Assembly: GCA_036501425.1 (NCBI GenBank)
Contig: DASYAI010000056.1
Coordinates: 1-64,000, forward strand
Origin: DATKRB01 sp036501425
Lineage (GTDB): Bacteria; Actinomycetota; Acidimicrobiia; Acidimicrobiales; RAAP-2
Length of the DNA: 64,000 bases
Reading direction: 5' to 3'
Shown here piece after piece: positions 27,893-35,698 of the stretch. Made by a program: the position numbers and the translations under genes. Positions within the stretch are counted from its first letter, which is position 1. Each line of letters begins with the position of its first letter. The notes below the pieces were generated by a model, which saw nothing but the letters and a program-made list of their open reading frames with translations, ran no database searches and had not been told where the DNA came from.

Positions 27893-28435
27893 TCACTGCT
27901 TGTGCGCCTCGACGTCCAGCTCGATGCGGACCTTGTTGCCCACGATGAGCCCGCCGCTGTCCAGCGCGCCACCGAAGTTGACCCCGAAGTCCCGGCGGTC
28001 GATCTCCGTGCTCGCCTCGAACGCGGCCACCTCTGATCCCGGCGCCATGCCGGGCCCGGTGCCCAGGTACTCGAGGTCGAAGTCCACCGGCTTGGTCACC
28101 CCTCGGACCGTGAGGTCGGCGTGCAGGACGTAGGACTCGTCGGACTTTTTGGTCAGCCCGGTGCTGCGCAGGGTCAGGTTCGGGTAGGCCTCGACCTCGA
28201 AGAAGTCCCCGGAGCGCAGATGGGCGTCGCGCTGCTCCTGGTTGGTCTCGACGCTGGCCACCACCACGTCGGCGTTGACCGAGGACTGCTCGGGGTCCTC
28301 GCCGATGGTGATGGTCCCGCTGAACTCCTTGAAGTGCCCGCGCACCTTGGCACCCACGAGGTGCCGGGCGACGAAGCTCACCGTCGAGTGCAGCGGGTCG
28401 ACGGCGTAGGTACCGGGGGTGGGGGGCGTGGGCAT
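27893..28435 (-). CDS. YceI-family lipocalin-like protein
   Basis: This 180 aa protein fits YceI: TYAVDPLHSTVSFVARHLVG at the N terminus, FSGTITIGEDPEQSSVNADV, DFFEVEAYPNLTLRST and LTVRGVTKPVDFDLEYLG. YceI barrels bind isoprenoid or other amphiphilic ligands. No signal peptide is present, so it is probably cytoplasmic, as many actinobacterial YceI proteins are. It is divergent from a MarR regulator across an AT-rich region with phased repeats, so regulation by MarR is likely. Confidence 0.9.
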   Translation of the reverse strand: MPTPPTPGTYAVDPLHSTVSFVARHLVGAKVRGHFKEFSGTITIGEDPEQSSVNADVVVASVETNQEQRDAHLRSGDFFEVEAYPNLTLRSTGLTKKSDESYVLHADLTVRGVTKPVDFDLEYLGTGPGMAPGSEVAAFEASTEIDRRDFGVNFGGALDSGGLIVGNKVRIELDVEAHKQ

Positions 28436-28479
28436 GGCGGACTCCTAGGTGAGCGGGGCCGGAACGGCGACAACATACC

Positions 28480-28523
28480 TGATCGATCAGCATCTCGTCA
28501 ATCAGATTGTTGTTGATCAGATA
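28480..28523. promoter_or_regulatory. phased ATCAG repeats, putative MarR operator region
   Basis: ATCAG occurs at 28486, 28501 and 28516, exactly 15 bp apart, within an AT-rich island. The first copy lies in the perfect palindrome TGATCGATCA (28480-28489) and the third next to TGATCA (28514-28519). The island sits between the divergent yceI-like and marR genes, so autoregulation and control of both promoters is the simplest reading. Confidence 0.55.
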
Positions 28524-28570
28524 TTTGGGTCCAAAAGGATGGTAGGCTTCGCGGGTCGGGAGGAGCACCG

Positions 28571-29047
28571 ATGACCACGGTCGACGATCGACGCGACGCG
28601 GTCCACGACGAGCGGATCACGCTGATGGGGCTGCTCGTGGAGACCCATGCCCAGCTGGTCCGCGCGCTCGGCGACGAGCTGGAGCGCCAGTGCGGCCTTC
28701 CGCTCATGTGGTTCGAGGTGCTGCTCCGTCTCGGCCGGTCCACCGAGCACCGCCTGACGATGAGCCAGCTCGCCGACGGGGTCTCGCTGACCTCGGGCGG
28801 GATGACCCGCCTGGTCGACCGGATGGCTGGGGCGGGCCTGGTCGAGCGGCAGGATTGCCCCTCGGACCGGCGCAGCGTGCACGTCGTGCTCACCGCAGCC
28901 GGGCTCGACCGGCTCGGGGTGGCGGTGCAGGTGCACCTGGCCGGCCTCGATCGCCACCTGCTCGGACCGCTCGACCCGGCCGAGGTGGCGGCGCTGGGAG
29001 CCGCCCTGCGCAAGGTCCACGGCGAGCGGCCGGTCTGCGGGTCCTGA
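28571..29047 (+). CDS. MarR-family transcriptional regulator
   Basis: This 158 aa winged-helix protein has the MarR layout: an N-terminal dimerisation helix, LTMSQLADGVSLTSGGMTRLVDRM as the recognition helix-turn-helix, and the wing motif DRRSVHVVLTAAG. The ATG is preceded by GGGAGGAG at good spacing. MarR proteins are usually ligand-responsive repressors of adjacent genes; the divergent YceI gene is the obvious target. The ligand is unknown. Confidence 0.9.
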   Translation: MTTVDDRRDAVHDERITLMGLLVETHAQLVRALGDELERQCGLPLMWFEVLLRLGRSTEHRLTMSQLADGVSLTSGGMTRLVDRMAGAGLVERQDCPSDRRSVHVVLTAAGLDRLGVAVQVHLAGLDRHLLGPLDPAEVAALGAALRKVHGERPVCGS

Positions 29048-29127
29048 GGATCCCGTCCCGGCGGAGCCTCGACCGGGCGGAGCCTCGTCCCGGCCGAGCC
29101 CCGTCTGGCCTGAGCCCCGTCCCGCCT

Positions 29128-29144
29128 CGGCGGCCTAGCCGCCG
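29128..29144. terminator. possible bidirectional hairpin at the marR/ileS junction
   Basis: CGGCGGC and GCCGCCG form a perfect 7-bp stem whose 3-nt loop is the ileS stop codon. It lies where marR and ileS transcription converge. There is no T-tract on either strand, so function as a terminator is uncertain. Confidence 0.3.
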
Positions 29145-32100
29145 CTCCCCGTCCGCTCCACGGTGATCCAGGCGCGGGCATCGGGATACCCCTCGACGTC
29201 GAGGGCCGACCCCTCCCCGGCGCCGGCGGTGGTCACCACCCGGTCCGCCAGCACCTCTCGCCCGATCGCCGCGAAGTGGGGCGCCAGCTCGTCGAGCCCC
29301 GACAGATGCAGCTCGATGCGGTCCGACACCGCCAGCCCGCTGGCCCGGCGCAGGTCCTGCACCAGCCGCACGACCTCGCGGACGGTCCCCCGCAGCCGGA
29401 GGTCCTCGTCGAGGGCGAGCTCGAGCGCGACCACCTCGCCACCGACCCGCGAGACGGCGAAGCCGGGCTGGCTCCGGACCCGCAGCTCGAGGTCGCCCGG
29501 ACCGAGCCGGACCGGGCCGTCGCCCAGCGACACCTCCACCGCCTCGCCCGCCTCGAGCCGGGCGGCCACCTCGGCCCCGTCCAACCGGCCCAGCGCCGGA
29601 CGGAGGGCCTGGACCGACCCGCCGAGGCGGGGGCCCAGCGCCTTGTAGTTGGGAACGAGCTCGAAGCTCAGGACCTCGGTCAGCTCGTGCGCCTCGACGA
29701 CCTCGTCGACGTTCAGCTCGTCCTCGACCAGGCCGGGGAGCAGCGCCGCCCCACCGGGCGGTACGAAGACCAGCGCCCGCCGGAGTGGCTGGCGCACGCG
29801 GACGCCCGCCTCGCTCCGCGCCGCCCGGCCGAGGGAGGCCAGCCGGCGGGCCAGCGCCATCTGCTGCTCGAGCCCCGGGTCGAGGAGCCCGCCCTCGGTG
29901 GCGCCCCGCTCGTCGGGCACCGGCCAGTCGGCCAGGTGCACCGAACTGCTCGCCCCGGCCCCGGTCAGCTCCCGCCAGATCCGGTCGGCCACGAACGGGC
30001 AGAACGGGGCGAGCAGCACGGCCAGGGTCACCAGGACTTGGTGGAGGGTGGCCTGAGCCGCCAGGGTGTCCCCCGGGGGGGCACCGGGGTCGGTGCGCCA
30101 GAAGCGTCGGCGACTGCGCCGCACGTACCAGTTGGACACGTCGTCGACCAGTGCCCCGATGGCGGTGGCGGCGCCGAGGGGCTCGTAGCGGTCGAGCTCC
30201 GCGGTGACCTCGACCACCGTGTGCGCAAGGCGGGACAGCACCCACCGGTCGAGGTCGGGGCGCCCGGCGACGCCCGGGACGGCGGGATCGGCCGGATCGA
30301 ACCCGTTGAGGGACGCGTAGGTAGTGAAGAAGCTGAACGTGTTCCACAGGGTGAGGAGCACCTCGCGCAGCGACGAGTCGATCGCCGCCAGGGTGGCTCG
30401 GGTCGGGGTCCACGGCGATCCCTGGCTGAACATCCACCACCGGAGGGCGTCCGCCCCACGCGAGTCGAGGATCTGCCAGGGGTCCATCACGTTGCCGAGC
30501 GACTTGGACATCTTGCGGCCCTCGGCGTCGACGATGTGGCCGAGGCAGACGACGTGGCGGTAGGGGGCCTCCCCGAACACCAGGGTGTTGACCGCCAGAA
30601 GCGAGTAGAACCACCCCCGGGTCTGGTCGATGGCCTCGGAGATGAAGTCGGCCGGAAAGGCGAACGCCTCGTCGGAGCCGGCGGCGTGGGGGTACCCGAC
30701 CTGCGCCGCCGGCATCGAGCCCGAGTCGAACCAGGCGTCGATGACCGGCTCCACCCGCCGCGCCGTGCCGGTCCGGGCGCCCTCGGCCCCGGGGTCCTCG
30801 GACCGGTCGGCGCACGTCGGGCAGGCGAAGACCACCTCGTCGATGGTCGGGCGGTGCGGGTCGACGGCGCGCACGTCGCGGCCGGCGAGCTCGGACAGCT
30901 CGGCCAGCGAGCCGACGCAGAAGGTGTGGCCGTGCTCGCACCGCCACACCGGCAGGGGCGTCCCCCAGAAGCGGTCCCGGGACAGCGCCCAGTCCACGTT
31001 GTTCTCGAGCCACTCGCCGAACCGGCCGTCACGGATGTGCTCGGGATGCCAGTCGATGCCCCGGTTGGCCGCCAGCAGGTCGTCCTTGCGCGACGAGGTC
31101 GCCACGTACCAGCTCGGCTTGCCCCAGTAGATCAGGGCGGTCCCGCACCGCCAGCAGTGCGGGTACGAGTGCCGGTAGGGCTGGCGGCGCAGCAGCAGGC
31201 CGGCCGCATCGAGGCGGTGGTTGACCAGCTGGTTGGCGTCGCGCACCGCCAGGCCGGCCACCCACGGCACCTGGGCGTCGAACCGGCCGTCGGGGCCGAC
31301 CGGGTTGAGCACCGGCAGGCCGTTGTGGCGCCCGACCTGGCGGTCGATCTCTCCGAAGGCCGGGGCCAGGTGCACCAGCCCGGTGCCCTCGTCGGTGGTG
31401 ACGAAGGCGTCGCCGACCACCCGCCAGCCGTCCGCGGCCGGCGGCGGAGCCAGGTCGTCGAACGGCCGCCGGTAGCGCAAGCCGACCAGCTCGGCCCCGG
31501 GGATCCGTTGCCGCACCTCCGCCTCGGGTCCGAACACCGCCTCGACCAGGTCCTCGGCCACCACCATGCCGTCGACCACCGCGTAGGTGAGCTCGGGGTT
31601 GACCGCCACCCCGGTGTTCGACAGCAGGGTCCAGGGCGTGGTGGTCCACACCAGGAGGTACCGGGGGGCGGCGTCGGATACCGGGTCGTCAGCCGGTATC
31701 CGGGCGGCGTCGGAGGCCGGGACGGCGTCGGCCAGCGCGAAGCGCACGTAGGCCGACTCGTCGACCTCGTCGCTGTAGACGCCGGGCTGCCCGAGCTCGT
31801 GACTGGACAGCGCGGTGCCGCAACGGGGACAGTACGGCACGACCTTGAGGTCCTCGTAGAGCAGGCCGGCGTCGTAGAGCACCTTGAGGTGCCACCACAC
31901 CGACTGGACGTAGCTCGGGTCGAGGGTCCAGTACGCGCTGGGCAGGTCGACCCAGTAGCCGATCCGTTCGGTCAGCTCCAGCCACTCGTCGACGTACGAG
32001 AGCACCGACTCGCGGCAGAGCCGGGTGAACTCGGCGATCCCGACCTCGTCCTCGATCTGCCGCTTGCTGGTGATGCCCAGCCGCTTCTCCACCTCCACCT

Positions 32101-32377
32101 CGACCGGCAGGCCGTGGGTGTCCCATCCGGCCCGCCGGGGCACGCTGAAGCCCCGCATGGTCCGGAAGCGGCAGAACAGGTCCTTGTAGGCACGGGCCCA
32201 GGCGTGGTGGAGCCCGGGCCGTCCGTTGGCCGTGGGCGGCCCCTCGTAGAACACCCACGGCGGCGCCCCGTCCCGGGCGGCCACCGAGCGCTCGAACACC
32301 TGGTGCGCCTTCCACCGGGCCAGCTCCTCGCGCTCGAGGGTGACGAAGTCGGTATCGGCGGCGACAGGGCGGAACAC
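29135..32377 (-). CDS. ileS: isoleucyl-tRNA synthetase, eukaryote-like type
   Basis: IleS (1080 aa) charges tRNA-Ile. The HIGH-equivalent is in ANGRPGLHHAWARAYKDLF, and the KMSKS loop is GRKMSKSLGNVMDPWQIL. The editing domain (WTTTPWTLLSNTGVAVNPEL; TDEGTGLVHLAPAFGEID) and the Zn-binding-like CPRCGTAL are present. The N-terminal pattern and length resemble the eukaryote-like class common in actinobacteria, a class known for low mupirocin sensitivity. The start is GTG 32377; the ribosome binding site is weak. I looked for a T-box in the 92-bp upstream spacer and did not find one. Confidence 0.94.
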   Translation of the reverse strand: MFRPVAADTDFVTLEREELARWKAHQVFERSVAARDGAPPWVFYEGPPTANGRPGLHHAWARAYKDLFCRFRTMRGFSVPRRAGWDTHGLPVEVEVEKRLGITSKRQIEDEVGIAEFTRLCRESVLSYVDEWLELTERIGYWVDLPSAYWTLDPSYVQSVWWHLKVLYDAGLLYEDLKVVPYCPRCGTALSSHELGQPGVYSDEVDESAYVRFALADAVPASDAARIPADDPVSDAAPRYLLVWTTTPWTLLSNTGVAVNPELTYAVVDGMVVAEDLVEAVFGPEAEVRQRIPGAELVGLRYRRPFDDLAPPPAADGWRVVGDAFVTTDEGTGLVHLAPAFGEIDRQVGRHNGLPVLNPVGPDGRFDAQVPWVAGLAVRDANQLVNHRLDAAGLLLRRQPYRHSYPHCWRCGTALIYWGKPSWYVATSSRKDDLLAANRGIDWHPEHIRDGRFGEWLENNVDWALSRDRFWGTPLPVWRCEHGHTFCVGSLAELSELAGRDVRAVDPHRPTIDEVVFACPTCADRSEDPGAEGARTGTARRVEPVIDAWFDSGSMPAAQVGYPHAAGSDEAFAFPADFISEAIDQTRGWFYSLLAVNTLVFGEAPYRHVVCLGHIVDAEGRKMSKSLGNVMDPWQILDSRGADALRWWMFSQGSPWTPTRATLAAIDSSLREVLLTLWNTFSFFTTYASLNGFDPADPAVPGVAGRPDLDRWVLSRLAHTVVEVTAELDRYEPLGAATAIGALVDDVSNWYVRRSRRRFWRTDPGAPPGDTLAAQATLHQVLVTLAVLLAPFCPFVADRIWRELTGAGASSSVHLADWPVPDERGATEGGLLDPGLEQQMALARRLASLGRAARSEAGVRVRQPLRRALVFVPPGGAALLPGLVEDELNVDEVVEAHELTEVLSFELVPNYKALGPRLGGSVQALRPALGRLDGAEVAARLEAGEAVEVSLGDGPVRLGPGDLELRVRSQPGFAVSRVGGEVVALELALDEDLRLRGTVREVVRLVQDLRRASGLAVSDRIELHLSGLDELAPHFAAIGREVLADRVVTTAGAGEGSALDVEGYPDARAWITVERTGSGG

Positions 32378-32469
32378 GGCTCTCGATCCACAGACGGGCG
32401 ACGGGTCGGGGTGACGGGTCGACTGGGTCCGGATGTTACGACGAGTCGCCGTCAGGACACGACCCCGGG

Positions 32470-33162
32470 TCAGTCCCCGACCGCGGCCGGCTGCCGGCTG
32501 CGACGGGCCGCCTCCAGCCGCTGCCACATGTCGTCGTCGGCCTCGACCAGGGAGCCCAGCACCACGTCGGCGAGGCAGATCTCGGCCCGGTCACGCTCGG
32601 CCGGCTCGGGCACCGCCACGCAGCTCATCTGGGCCGCCTTGGCGGCCAGGACACCGGCAGGCGAGTCCTCCCACACCACGCAGGCCGGCGCCCGCACCCC
32701 CAGCCGGCGCGCCGCGGTGAGGAAGACGGCCGGGTGGGGCTTGCCGAACTCCTCGTCCTCGGCCGAGTGGACCAGCTCGAACTCGCCCGCCAGGCCGAAG
32801 TGCCCGAGGACGGCGTCGATGAGCCGGTACTGCGACGAGGACGCGACGGCGAGCGGGAGCGCGTGGCGCCGGCAGAGCCCGATCGCCGAGTCGACGCCGG
32901 GCTGCAGGTGGCCCTTGGCCACCACGAGCGCCATCACGGCGTCCACCACGTCGTGCGCCACCTCGTCGGTGGAGGGACCCGGCCACGGGTAGCGCTCGTA
33001 CCAGTAGCGCGCCACCTCGGTCACGAACATGCCCTTGGTCTGCCGGCACCCGGCCGGGGCCAGCGGGACCCCGAGCGCGCCCAGCACCGCGATCTCCGCC
33101 TCGTGCCAGAGCGGCTCGGAGTCGACCAACAGGCCGTCCATGTCGAAAACGGCCGCCTCCAA
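32470..33162 (-). CDS. HAD-superfamily phosphatase, beta-phosphoglucomutase-like subgroup
   Basis: This protein of about 230 aa begins with the nucleophile motif VFDMDGLLVDSEPLWHEAE, followed by a helical cap, motif II PLAVASSSQYRLIDAVL, and the Lys/Asp motifs EFGKPHPAVFLTAARRLG and CVVWEDSPAGVLAAKAA. Members dephosphorylate sugar phosphates and similar metabolites. The start is probably TTG 33162, since no ATG or GTG precedes the motif at family spacing. It lies between gpx and ileS on the same strand. Confidence 0.85.
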   Translation of the reverse strand: MEAAVFDMDGLLVDSEPLWHEAEIAVLGALGVPLAPAGCRQTKGMFVTEVARYWYERYPWPGPSTDEVAHDVVDAVMALVVAKGHLQPGVDSAIGLCRRHALPLAVASSSQYRLIDAVLGHFGLAGEFELVHSAEDEEFGKPHPAVFLTAARRLGVRAPACVVWEDSPAGVLAAKAAQMSCVAVPEPAERDRAEICLADVVLGSLVEADDDMWQRLEAARRSRQPAAVGD

Positions 33163-33184
33163 CCCCCCGTCGCCTGAACCGGTC

Positions 33185-33220
33185 GGCTGCGCCCCCCGAG
33201 CGGGCTGTGCCCCCCGAGCG
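33185..33220. repeat. 18-bp imperfect tandem repeat downstream of gpx
   Basis: GGCTGCGCCCCCCGAGCG (33185-33202) is followed by GGCTGTGCCCCCCGAGCG (33203-33220), differing at one base. It lies in the 65-bp spacer between the gpx stop and the HAD gene. Confidence 0.85.
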
Positions 33221-33227
33221 GACGGGC

Positions 33228-33716
33228 TCAGTTCGGGAGCTGCGCTTCGATCGCCTCGACCACCGTCGGGTCCTCGGGCGTCACCTGCGGACGGAACCGC
33301 CCGACGACCTCGCCCTCGGACGAGATGAGGAACTTCTCGAAGTTCCACTGGACCTCGCCGGCGTTCCCCTCGGCGTCGGGCACCTCGGTCAGGTTCTGGA
33401 AGATCGGGTGGCGCTTGGCCCCGTTCACGTCCACCTTCTCGAAGAGCGGGAACGAGACGCCGTAGGTGGCCGAGCAGAACTCGGCGATCTCCTCCGCCGT
33501 GCCCGGCTCCTGCCCCATGAACTGGTTGCACGGGAACCCGACGACGCTGAAACCGCGCCCGGCGTACTTCTTCTGCAGGCGCTCGAGGCCCTCGTACTGG
33601 GGGGTCAGCCCGCACTTGGAGGCCACGTTCACCGCCAGGACCGCCTTGCCCCGGAGCTCCTCGAGCGAGGACGGCTGACCCTGCAGCGTGTTGATCGGAA
33701 TGTCGTAGAGGCTCAT
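33228..33716 (-). CDS. glutathione peroxidase-family thiol peroxidase
   Basis: This 162 aa protein matches the GPx family: LAVNVASKCGLTPQYEGLE with the peroxidatic Cys (position about 35) instead of selenocysteine, the Gln-containing FSVVGFPCNQFMGQEPGT (second Cys, about 63), and WNFEKFLISSEGEVVGRF. Bacterial Cys-GPx proteins usually take electrons from thioredoxin or mycothiol-linked systems rather than glutathione. It reduces peroxides in the cytoplasm. Confidence 0.93.
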   Translation of the reverse strand: MSLYDIPINTLQGQPSSLEELRGKAVLAVNVASKCGLTPQYEGLERLQKKYAGRGFSVVGFPCNQFMGQEPGTAEEIAEFCSATYGVSFPLFEKVDVNGAKRHPIFQNLTEVPDAEGNAGEVQWNFEKFLISSEGEVVGRFRPQVTPEDPTVVEAIEAQLPN

Positions 33717-33821
33717 GGTCGAAAGGCTATCGGGACCAGGGCCGTGACGCGCCGCCGCCCAGGGCGTTCTCCCACGGCGCGCCGAGGCCCCGACCCGGCC
33801 CGGGGCCCTGGGGAGCGGCGG

Positions 33822-34940
33822 TCACAGCAGCCCGGCCAGTGGCGCCGCCCGGAGCCCGTGGGCCCGGGCGACCGGCTCGTAGACCACCGCGCCTTGCGCG
33901 ACATTCACCCCTTCGGCCAGCGCGGGGTCGGACCGGGCCGCCTCCCGCCAGCCGCGGCCAGCAATGGCCCGCGAGTACGGCAGCGTCGCGTTCACGAGGG
34001 CGTGGGTCGAGGTGTGCGGGTAGGCGCCCGGCATGTTGGCGACGCAGTAGAAGGTCGAGCGGTGCACGGCGAAGGTGGGGTGCGAGTGGGTGGTGGGTCG
34101 GGTGGGCTCGAAGCAGCCTCCCTGGTCCACCGAGATGTCGACCAGCACCGAGCCGGGCCGCATGCTCGCCACCAGCTCGTCGGTCACCAGCTCGGGCGCC
34201 CGGGCCCCGACGACCAGCACCGCGCCGATCACCAGGTCGGCTTCGAGGCAGGCCTCCTCGATCGCGTGGGTGGAGGACGCGACGGTCTGGAGCGCTCCCC
34301 GGAAGTGGTGGTCCACCTGGCGGAGCCGGTCGAGATTGGTGTCGAGGACGTGCACGTCGGCGTGCATACCGACGGCGAGGGTGGCCGCGGCCATGCCGGC
34401 AACACCGGCCCCCAGGATCACCACCCTGGCGGATTCCACCCCGGGCACCCCGCAGATCAGCGTGCCCCGGCCCCCCTCGGTGCGGGCCAGGTGATGGGCG
34501 CCCACCAGGGGAGCCATGCGCCCGGCCACCTCGCTCATCGGGGTCAGCAGCGGCAGGGACCCGTCGGCGAGCCGGACCGTCTCGTAGGCGATCGCCGTGT
34601 TGCCCGCGGCCACCAGGGCCTCGGTGCAGGGCCGGGACGCCGCCAGGTGCAGGTAGGTGAACAGGACCTGGCCCCGGCGGGCGGCGAGGCGGGGGTACTC
34701 CTCGGGGACCGGCTCCTTGACCTTCAAGACCAGGTCCGATCCCGCCCACACGTCGTCGGGGTCGTCGAGGATCCGGGCGCCGGTTGCCACGAACTCGGCG
34801 TCGGGCAGGGCCGATCCGGCCCCGGCGTCGTGCTCGACGTGCACGGTGTGGCCGGCCGCCACCAGCTCGCGAACTCCGGCCGGCGTGATGGCCACCCGGT
34901 ACTCGTCCTCTTTGACCTCCCTCGGGATCCCCACGATCAC
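33822..34940 (-). CDS. ald: alanine dehydrogenase Ald
   Basis: Ald (372 aa) reversibly deaminates L-alanine to pyruvate with NAD+. The N-terminal VGIPREVKEDEYRVAITPAG contains the substrate Arg, KVKEP the Lys, and VVILGAGVAGMAAATLAVGM the NAD fold; DISVDQGGCFEPTRPTTHS is the family signature. I chose GTG 34940, which gives family length and has GAGAGG 9 nt upstream; GTG 34949 is too close to that site. The 5' untranslated region contains four 15-bp tandem repeats. An Lrp-type regulator is encoded divergently, the usual arrangement for ald control. Confidence 0.94.
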   Translation of the reverse strand: MIVGIPREVKEDEYRVAITPAGVRELVAAGHTVHVEHDAGAGSALPDAEFVATGARILDDPDDVWAGSDLVLKVKEPVPEEYPRLAARRGQVLFTYLHLAASRPCTEALVAAGNTAIAYETVRLADGSLPLLTPMSEVAGRMAPLVGAHHLARTEGGRGTLICGVPGVESARVVILGAGVAGMAAATLAVGMHADVHVLDTNLDRLRQVDHHFRGALQTVASSTHAIEEACLEADLVIGAVLVVGARAPELVTDELVASMRPGSVLVDISVDQGGCFEPTRPTTHSHPTFAVHRSTFYCVANMPGAYPHTSTHALVNATLPYSRAIAGRGWREAARSDPALAEGVNVAQGAVVYEPVARAHGLRAAPLAGLL

Positions 34941-34950
34941 CCGTGCCACC

Positions 34951-35016
34951 TCTCGATCTCGGCCCTCTCGATCTCGGCCCTCTCGATCTCGGCCCTCTCG
35001 ATCTCGGCCCTCTCGA
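34951..35016. repeat. 15-bp tandem repeat (4 copies) in the ald leader
   Basis: TCTCGATCTCGGCCC is repeated four times without a mismatch from 34951 to 35010, followed by a partial TCTCGA. On the minus strand each unit carries GAGATCGAGAGG-like purine runs, resembling ribosome binding sites, directly upstream of the ald start. Fifteen bp is a multiple of three, so copy-number change would not shift frame if an upstream start were used. Confidence 0.9.
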
Positions 35017-35094
35017 GCGGCTCGGGGAAATTCCGCCGTCCGGAGATGGGCGTGTCCCTCCGGGGGCGCCGTCCGGTCCGCACCAGCTCCCTTT

Positions 35095-35123
35095 AGGATC
35101 ACAGAGAACCGCCGGTGCGACAA
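35095..35123 (-). promoter_or_regulatory. predicted ald promoter
   Basis: On the minus strand TTGTCG (35118-35123) is 17 bp from GATCCT (35095-35100). It would give a 5' untranslated region of about 150 nt that contains the 15-bp repeats. Confidence 0.35.
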
Positions 35124-35161
35124 GGTCGTCCCGGCGTGATTCGGCGGTAGGGCGCGGTGTT

Positions 35162-35203
35162 CTTGCGAATTCGCTTGACCGGCGCCCCAAAAATGAAAGA
35201 ATT
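35162..35203 (+). promoter_or_regulatory. leaderless lrp promoter with overlapping palindrome
   Basis: TTGACC (35175-35180) is 17 bp from AGAATT (35198-35203), and the regulator's GTG begins 7 nt later, where transcription would start. No ribosome binding site precedes the GTG. The near-palindrome TCTTGCGAATTCGCTTGA (35162-35179; 7 of 9 arm positions match) overlaps the -35, and a second GAATTC (35199-35204) overlaps the -10. These are candidate sites for the Lrp-type protein itself. Confidence 0.5.
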
Positions 35204-35209
35204 CGACCA

Positions 35210-35698
35210 GTGACGACGCGCCGGGCGGCCGAGGGCGGAGGTGACACCGGCGCCCTGCTCGACGGGGCCAACCGGGCGATCATCGAGGCGCTGCAGAAGG
35301 ACGGGCGGCGCCCCTACGGATCGATCGCCGAGGAAGTGGGCCTGTCCGAGGCGGCGGTCCGGCGGCGGGTCCAGCGGCTGCGCGAGAGCGGCGTCATGCA
35401 GATCGTCGCCGTCACCGACCCCCTCCAGCTGGGCTTCGCCCGCCAGGCCCTGGTGGGTATCAAAGTCGAGGGCGACGTCCGCCAGGTGGCCGAAAAGGTG
35501 ACCTCGCTGCCCGAGGTCGACTACGTGGTCATGTGCGCCGGTTCGTTCGACCTGCTGGTCGAAGTGGTGTGCGAGGACGACGACCGCTTGCTGCGACTGC
35601 TCAACGACTCGGTCCGGTCGATCCCCGGCGTCCGCTCGACCGAGACCTTCCTCTACCTGAAGCTGGCCAAGCAGACCTACACCTGGGGGGCACGATGA
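35210..35698 (+). CDS. Lrp/AsnC-family transcriptional regulator
   Basis: This 162 aa protein has an N-terminal helix-turn-helix (NRAIIEALQKDGRRPYGSIA, EEVGLSEAAVRRRVQRL) and a C-terminal ligand-binding RAM domain (ALVGIKVEGDVRQVAEKV, DYVVMCAGSFDLLVEVVCED). Such regulators respond to amino acids. The neighbours suggest alanine or a related amino acid: ald is divergent and an omega-aminotransferase overlaps downstream (ATGA). The start GTG appears leaderless. Confidence 0.92.
   Translation: MTTRRAAEGGGDTGALLDGANRAIIEALQKDGRRPYGSIAEEVGLSEAAVRRRVQRLRESGVMQIVAVTDPLQLGFARQALVGIKVEGDVRQVAEKVTSLPEVDYVVMCAGSFDLLVEVVCEDDDRLLRLLNDSVRSIPGVRSTETFLYLKLAKQTYTWGAR

Noticed and set aside
32378..32470. possible T-box riboswitch in front of ileS
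   Set aside because: The spacer is only 92 bp and I found neither the specifier region nor the conserved antiterminator motif.
29276..32992. 1238-codon open frame opposite ileS
   Set aside because: It is antisense to a strongly conserved synthetase and is low complexity; a by-product of high GC content.
34951..35016. CRISPR-like repeat array
   Set aside because: The copies are directly adjacent with no spacers, so this is a simple tandem repeat. The same holds for 43261-43305 and 44358-44418.
34941..35123. longer Ald with a GRDRE-repeat N terminus starting at 35123
   Set aside because: The extension is encoded by the 15-bp repeats, passes the predicted promoter and exceeds the family length; GTG 34940 with GAGAGG fits better.
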